Assembly: GCA_016218885.1 (NCBI GenBank)
Contig: JACRCT010000581.1
Location: forward strand, 1 to 33,828
DNA length: 33,828 bases
Direction of reading: 5' to 3'
Source: Deltaproteobacteria bacterium
Lineage (GTDB): Bacteria; Myxococcota; Myxococcia; Myxococcales; UBA5297
Shown here: positions 29,182-33,828 of the stretch, piece by piece
How the letters are laid out: the number at the start of each line of letters is the position of its first letter
Position numbering within the stretch: the first letter of the stretch is position 1
Notes under the pieces: generated by a model
The model's input: the letters and a program-made list of their open reading frames with translations, nothing else
Database searches by the model: none
Told to the model about the DNA's origin: nothing
Position numbers and translations under genes: made by a program

Positions 29182-31284
29182 ATGATCAAGAGGCTCTTCC
29201 CCACTGTTGCTGTGGTGGTCCTGACGATCTCCGCGGCGGGAGCGCGAGCCGAGGTTACAGGCTTCGCCCTGGACCGGTTCACTCCATCTGAGGCGGGCAG
29301 CGACTGGTTCACACAGGAGTCGCTCGACCTGCGCGGCCAAGTGCGCCCCTTCGCGAGCTTCGTGCTCGACGAGGGGCATCGCCCACTCGCGCTCTATTCA
29401 ACCGATGGGTCGGCCAGCAGAGCGGTCGTCGCCAATCAGCTCTACGGGCATCTCAGTGGAGCTATGACGCTCGTCGATCGCATTCGCGTGGGGCTGAGTG
29501 TCCCCCTCGCCCTCTTCCAGAACGGCGAAGCCGTATCGCTCTCCTCGGGGCGCTACGCGCCTCCGCGGTCGGGAGCATTCGGCGACATTCGCCTCGGCGC
29601 AGACGTGCGCCTGTACGGCGTGCACGGCGATGCGCTCACGCTCGCTGCCGGGGCGAGGGCCTTCATCCCGACGGGCAGTCGCGACAACTACAGCGGCGAT
29701 GGCGCGGTCCGCCTGGAACCGCGGGCGCTGGCCGCGGGCGAGATCGGCTTGCTGGCCTGGGCGGCGCAGCTCGGCTTCCAGTATCGGGCGCTCTCCGAGG
29801 GCTTCGCCTCCGCCAAGCTCGGCAGCGAGATGCTCCTTGGCGCGTCCCTGGGCTGGCGCTTCTGGGACCGGCGGCTACTGATCGGCCCCGAGCTCTACGG
29901 CCGCACCCTGGTCAACGACTTCCTCGGCCGCACCGGCACGCCGCTCGAAGCCATCCTCGGCGCGCAGTACTTCCACAGCTCGGGAATCAGTATTGGCCTG
30001 GCCGGCGGCATGGGCCTGACCCGCGGCTTTGGCAGCCCAGAAAGCCGCTGGCTGGCGCGTATCAGCTGGGCCGAGCCGCCAGAGTCTGCTCCTGGGGCCG
30101 TTCCCGTCCTCGACCGCGACTTCGACGGCTCTGTCGACGCCGAGGACGCCTGCCCGGACGTGGCAGGCCTCAGGAGCGAAGACCCCAAGAAGAACGGCTG
30201 CCCGCCGGACAGGGACGGAGACGCCGTTGCTGACTCCCAGGATGCGTGCCCGGACCTGGCCGGCCTCAGAAGCGAGGATCCCAAGAAGAACGGCTGCCCG
30301 CCGGACAGGGATGGAGACGCCATCGCGGACGTCCAGGATGCGTGTCCGGACGCGCCCGGTGTCAGCAACGGGGACCCGAACAAGAACGGTTGCCCGCCGG
30401 AGAAGGACCAGGACGCGGACACCATCGCGGACGCTGAGGACGCCTGCCCGGAGGTGCCCGGCCTCGGGAGCGAGGACCCCAAGATCAACGGCTGCCCACC
30501 GGACAAGGATGGGGACGCCATCGCCGACGCCGAAGACGCCTGCCCGGAAGTGCCCGGAGTCAGGAACGAAGATCCCAAGATCAACGGATGCCCATCCGAT
30601 ACCGACCGCGACGCCGTCGCTGACTCCATTGACACCTGTCGAGACGTGCCGGGCGTTCCCAGCGCCGATCTCCTCAAGAACGGTTGCCCGAAGGACAGTG
30701 ATGACGACAGCTTCACGGACGCAGAGGACGCCTGCCCGATGGTCGTCGGCGTTTTCACTGTCGATCCCAGACTCCTCGGCTGCCCCATCGACCCCGATCG
30801 CGACCGGGACCGCATCGCCAACGAGAAGGATGCCTGCCCCGACGAGCCCGGAGCCGCCCGCAAGGACCCCAAGAAGAACGGCTGCCCCAAGGCCTTCGTG
30901 CAGGGCAACGCCATCAAGATCCTCGACCAGGTGAAGTTCAAGACGCTGAGCGCGGAGATCCTGCCGGGCAAGGACAGCGTGGAGGTGCTCAACGCCGTGC
31001 TCCAGGTGTTCAAGGAGCACCCGACCATCAAGCGGGTCCGCGTGGAGGGGCACACCGACGACGTAGGCAAACCGGGCCTCAACAAAGAGCTCTCCGGCAA
31101 GCGCGCCGCGACGGTCGTCAAATGGCTCGTCGACCACGGCATTGCCCAGGAGCGCCTCACCAGCGAGGGCTTCGGGCTGGAGCGGCCGATCGACTCGAAC
31201 AAGACCGCGGCGGGCCGTGCGAACAACCGGCGTGTCGAGTTCCAGATCGTCGAGCAGATGCACGAGGAGGAGGACGAACCATGA
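29182..31284 (+). CDS. OmpA-family outer-membrane protein with thrombospondin type-3 repeats
   Basis: Signal peptide; beta-barrel-like N-terminal region; eight repeats of the form xADxxDACPDxxGxxxxDPKKNGCPPDxDGDA; C-terminal OmpA motif VRVEGHTDDVGKPGLNKELSGKRAATVVKWLVDHGI..NRRVEFQIV. ATG at 29182 (ORF track starts at TTG 29179). Confidence 0.92.
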   Translation: MIKRLFPTVAVVVLTISAAGARAEVTGFALDRFTPSEAGSDWFTQESLDLRGQVRPFASFVLDEGHRPLALYSTDGSASRAVVANQLYGHLSGAMTLVDRIRVGLSVPLALFQNGEAVSLSSGRYAPPRSGAFGDIRLGADVRLYGVHGDALTLAAGARAFIPTGSRDNYSGDGAVRLEPRALAAGEIGLLAWAAQLGFQYRALSEGFASAKLGSEMLLGASLGWRFWDRRLLIGPELYGRTLVNDFLGRTGTPLEAILGAQYFHSSGISIGLAGGMGLTRGFGSPESRWLARISWAEPPESAPGAVPVLDRDFDGSVDAEDACPDVAGLRSEDPKKNGCPPDRDGDAVADSQDACPDLAGLRSEDPKKNGCPPDRDGDAIADVQDACPDAPGVSNGDPNKNGCPPEKDQDADTIADAEDACPEVPGLGSEDPKINGCPPDKDGDAIADAEDACPEVPGVRNEDPKINGCPSDTDRDAVADSIDTCRDVPGVPSADLLKNGCPKDSDDDSFTDAEDACPMVVGVFTVDPRLLGCPIDPDRDRDRIANEKDACPDEPGAARKDPKKNGCPKAFVQGNAIKILDQVKFKTLSAEILPGKDSVEVLNAVLQVFKEHPTIKRVRVEGHTDDVGKPGLNKELSGKRAATVVKWLVDHGIAQERLTSEGFGLERPIDSNKTAAGRANNRRVEFQIVEQMHEEEDEP
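30139..30890 (+). repeat. Imperfect tandem repeat (about 96 bp / 32 aa) encoding TSP3-type Ca-binding repeats
   Basis: Eight DACPD..NGCP units read in the translation. Confidence 0.85.
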
Positions 31285-33788
31285 GCGTCTACCGCCGGTC
31301 CACCGTCTCGATGCAGCTCGGACTCCGCTCGCGCGGCATCATCCGAGGCGCACGTCCGATCCTCGCGGCGGTGCTCTTGCTGCTGGCGCCCGCGGGTGCG
31401 TCGGCGGTGAGCGTTCGCTATCAGATGGACCAGCGAGGCGACTTCACCGTCGTCGGGAACGTCCTGGCCCAGGAGTGCGGCAGCAGCTTCAGCGAGAGCT
31501 CGTTGCTGGCCGGTACCCTCGGCGCCTGCGGCTCGAGCGTGAGCGATCGGGGGGCCGACATCTTCTGGAGAGCGGACGATCCCAGCTCCGGGCAGGCGGC
31601 GGCCAGTACCGCCATCGCCCCAGGTACCGCGCGTTCCACCGCCGTCCTCGCCCTGCCGTCGAGCACCAACGTCAGCTATGCGCGTCTCTACTGGGGGGCC
31701 AAGGTCGCGGGTACGGCCGCGGGGACCACTGCGGTGGTCGATCGCCCGGGCAGCAGCTTTGCGCCCGTCACCCTCACCGCCGACGCGTCGCACACCGTCG
31801 CCTCCTCCACCGCCGGGTTCGTGCTCTACCAGTCCAGCGTCGATGTCACCGCGCTGGTGCGCACGATGGGCGTGGGCGCCTACCGCATCAGCGGCGTGTC
31901 CACCACCGATCTGCGCAACATCTCGGACAGCGAGGCCTATGCCGCCTGGACGCTGGTCGTCTTCTACCAGGACCCCACCCAGCCGACGCGGAACCTGACC
32001 ATCTTCGACGGCCTCGACTACATCGCCAATGGCGGGCAGACGGTGGGCGTCACCCTCAGTGGCTTCCTCGTGCCCCCTTCCGCGTATGACGCGAAGCTGG
32101 GCGTGATCGCCTATGCCGGCACTCACACCGGCGGTGACACCCTGTCGTTCAACGGGACCCAGCTCAACGCGCCGCTCAGCTCGGGCAACAACAACTTCTT
32201 CGACAACACGCGCTCCTGGCTCGGCTGCCCGGTCGGCTACAGCGGCGTCTTTTCGGGGACCGGAAGGACCTGCAGCGTCACCAACGCCGGCGATCTGCCT
32301 CAGCTCAAGGGCGACTCGGGGAGCATGAGCAGCTTCGACCTGAACGTGGTCAACGTCACCGCATATGTCACTCCCAACCAGTCCTCGGCGACCATCAGCG
32401 CCAAGAGCGCCAGCGACCAGTACTTCCTGGGCGCCTTCATCACCTCCATCACGACCTACAAGCCCTCCTTCCAGAGCTCGACCAAGTCGGTCGCGAACCT
32501 CACCCAGTCGAGCGGCACCATCCTGCCGGGCGACACGCTGCAGTACACGTTGGTCCTCACCAACTCGGGCTCCGACGCGGCTACCGGCACCTCTCTCTCC
32601 GACACGCTCCCCGCAGGCGTCACCTACGTACCGGGCTCGCTGAGGCTGGCCGCCGGACCGGCCAACGCGGCCTATCCCCAGTGGTCGCCGCCCTACGCCA
32701 TGACGGATTCGGCAGGAGACGACATCGGGGAATACCTCTTTGCGACGCGGACCCTGGCCGTGCATCTGGGCAGCGGCGCCAGCGCCACTCAGGGCGGCAC
32801 CATGCAGATCGGCGAGTCGGCCACCGTCACGTTTCAGGTGACGGTCGACCCTGTTGCCAGCGGGACGATGATCTCCAACCAGGCCTTCGTCACCGCCGGC
32901 GGGCAGCTGGGGGCCCCGCCCTCGAGCTTCCCCACCAGCGATCCCTCCTTCCCTGGGGGCACGCCCACCGTGGTCACTGTCGATCGCTGCGCGACCAATG
33001 CGGACTGCTCGGGTGCGACGCCCTATTGCGATACCAGCGTCCGACCTACGGTGTGCGTGGGCTGTCTCTCCAATGCCGGCTGCTCGGGAAGCACTCCCAT
33101 CTGCGATGCCTCCCACACCTGCCGCGCCTGCACCAGCAGCGACTGCGCTGCGCCGACCCCGACCTGTGAGACCTCGGGCCCGCTCGCCGGGCGCTGCGTG
33201 CAGTGCAACGTCGGCGAGACCTCGGCGTGCGTCGCTCCCACCGCTCTCTGCGACACGTCCGTTGGGATCTGCGTGGAGTGCTTGAGCGGAGCGGACTGTG
33301 GTGGCTCCACGCCGCTGTGCGACGGTGTCACTCACACCTGCCGAGGCTGCCTGGATGACTCGCAATGTGGCGGCGCCACGCCCGCCTGTCAGCCGGGCGG
33401 CACCTGTGGCCAGTGCTCCAGCACCCACACCAGCCTGTGCACGGGGGTCACTCCGGTCTGCGACACGGCCGCCGGCACCTGCGTGGGCTGCGTCAGCGCG
33501 CTCGACTGTGGACCTGCGCTGCCCTACTGCAACCCGGCCACCGATTCGTGCCAAGCGTGCGCGAGCGACGCGCAATGCCCGGTCGGTCAGCCGGCCTGCC
33601 AGCCGGACGGCACCTGCGATCAGTGCTCGAGCAGCAACGCAAGCCAGTGCACGGGGGCCACTCCGGTTTGCGACACGGCCGCCGGCAGCTGCGTGGGCTG
33701 CGTCAGCTCGCTCGACTGCGGACCGGCGCTGCCCTACTGCAGCTTGGCGAGCCATTCGTGCCAGGCCTGCGCGAGCGACGCGCAATGA
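31281..33788 (+). CDS. DUF11-containing, Cys-rich repeat surface protein (probably interrupted by TGA at 33786)
   Basis: Starts within the OmpA stop (ATGA); signal-like VLLLLAPAGASAV; LTQSSGTILPGDTLQYTLVLTNSGSDAATGTSLSDTLPAGVTYVPGSLRL (DUF11); tandem Cys-rich repeats to the end. Confidence 0.82.
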   Translation: MSVYRRSTVSMQLGLRSRGIIRGARPILAAVLLLLAPAGASAVSVRYQMDQRGDFTVVGNVLAQECGSSFSESSLLAGTLGACGSSVSDRGADIFWRADDPSSGQAAASTAIAPGTARSTAVLALPSSTNVSYARLYWGAKVAGTAAGTTAVVDRPGSSFAPVTLTADASHTVASSTAGFVLYQSSVDVTALVRTMGVGAYRISGVSTTDLRNISDSEAYAAWTLVVFYQDPTQPTRNLTIFDGLDYIANGGQTVGVTLSGFLVPPSAYDAKLGVIAYAGTHTGGDTLSFNGTQLNAPLSSGNNNFFDNTRSWLGCPVGYSGVFSGTGRTCSVTNAGDLPQLKGDSGSMSSFDLNVVNVTAYVTPNQSSATISAKSASDQYFLGAFITSITTYKPSFQSSTKSVANLTQSSGTILPGDTLQYTLVLTNSGSDAATGTSLSDTLPAGVTYVPGSLRLAAGPANAAYPQWSPPYAMTDSAGDDIGEYLFATRTLAVHLGSGASATQGGTMQIGESATVTFQVTVDPVASGTMISNQAFVTAGGQLGAPPSSFPTSDPSFPGGTPTVVTVDRCATNADCSGATPYCDTSVRPTVCVGCLSNAGCSGSTPICDASHTCRACTSSDCAAPTPTCETSGPLAGRCVQCNVGETSACVAPTALCDTSVGICVECLSGADCGGSTPLCDGVTHTCRGCLDDSQCGGATPACQPGGTCGQCSSTHTSLCTGVTPVCDTAAGTCVGCVSALDCGPALPYCNPATDSCQACASDAQCPVGQPACQPDGTCDQCSSSNASQCTGATPVCDTAAGSCVGCVSSLDCGPALPYCSLASHSCQACASDAQ

Positions 33789-33828
33789 CCGGTCGGTCAG
33801 CCGGCTTGCCAGTCGTGTGGCACCTGTG
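33411..33828 (+). repeat. 210-bp tandem repeat within the Cys-rich domain (second copy partial)
   Basis: CAGTGCTC.. at 33411 and 33621 start near-identical copies; period 210 bp = 70 aa. Confidence 0.85.

Noticed and set aside
29895-33785. 1296-aa antisense ORF spanning the OmpA and Cys-rich genes
   Set aside because: Antisense to two well-supported genes; high GC and repeat-driven codon bias give stop-free antisense frames. Its translation has no recognisable domain and mirrors the sense repeats.

Overview
33.8-kb high-GC chromosomal window, consistent with Myxococcota or another former deltaproteobacterium (inference from MYXO-CTERM-like tail, thrombospondin type-3 repeats, Cys-rich surface repeats). 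I could not run any search; family names come from motifs read in the translations. In order: 3' end of hcp with a strong intrinsic terminator; PNPOx-family protein; asd; orphan PAS histidine kinase; small Cys-rich lipoprotein; ABC-F ATPase (ettA-like); LamG/DUF4038-like secreted protein; chalcone-isomerase-like protein; acyl-CoA thioesterase; SPFH protein plus divergent NAD-kinase-like pair; retropepsin-like lipoprotein; Gly/Tyr/Trp-rich lipoprotein; queF; HTH plus receiver regulator; EEP-family phosphatase/nuclease; acyl-CoA dehydrogenase; MarR regulator; BatA/VWA-like membrane protein; M1 metallopeptidase; class-3 lipase; radical SAM plus beta-propeller pair; OmpA/TSP3 protein overlapping a DUF11/Cys-rich repeat surface protein. 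Most interesting points: (i) the OmpA + Cys-rich pair at the right end, where an in-frame TGA replaces a repeat Cys codon (TGC) exactly one 210-bp period later and the Cys repeat continues past it; (ii) a dispersed palindromic intergenic element in two inverted copies (about 5.53 and 16.3 kb); (iii) two matching operator-like palindromes before marR; (iv) a palindrome cluster over a TTGACA promoter before the SPFH/NADK-like pair; (v) a five-copy tandem 21-bp hairpin array. No CRISPR, rRNA or convincing tRNA was seen.
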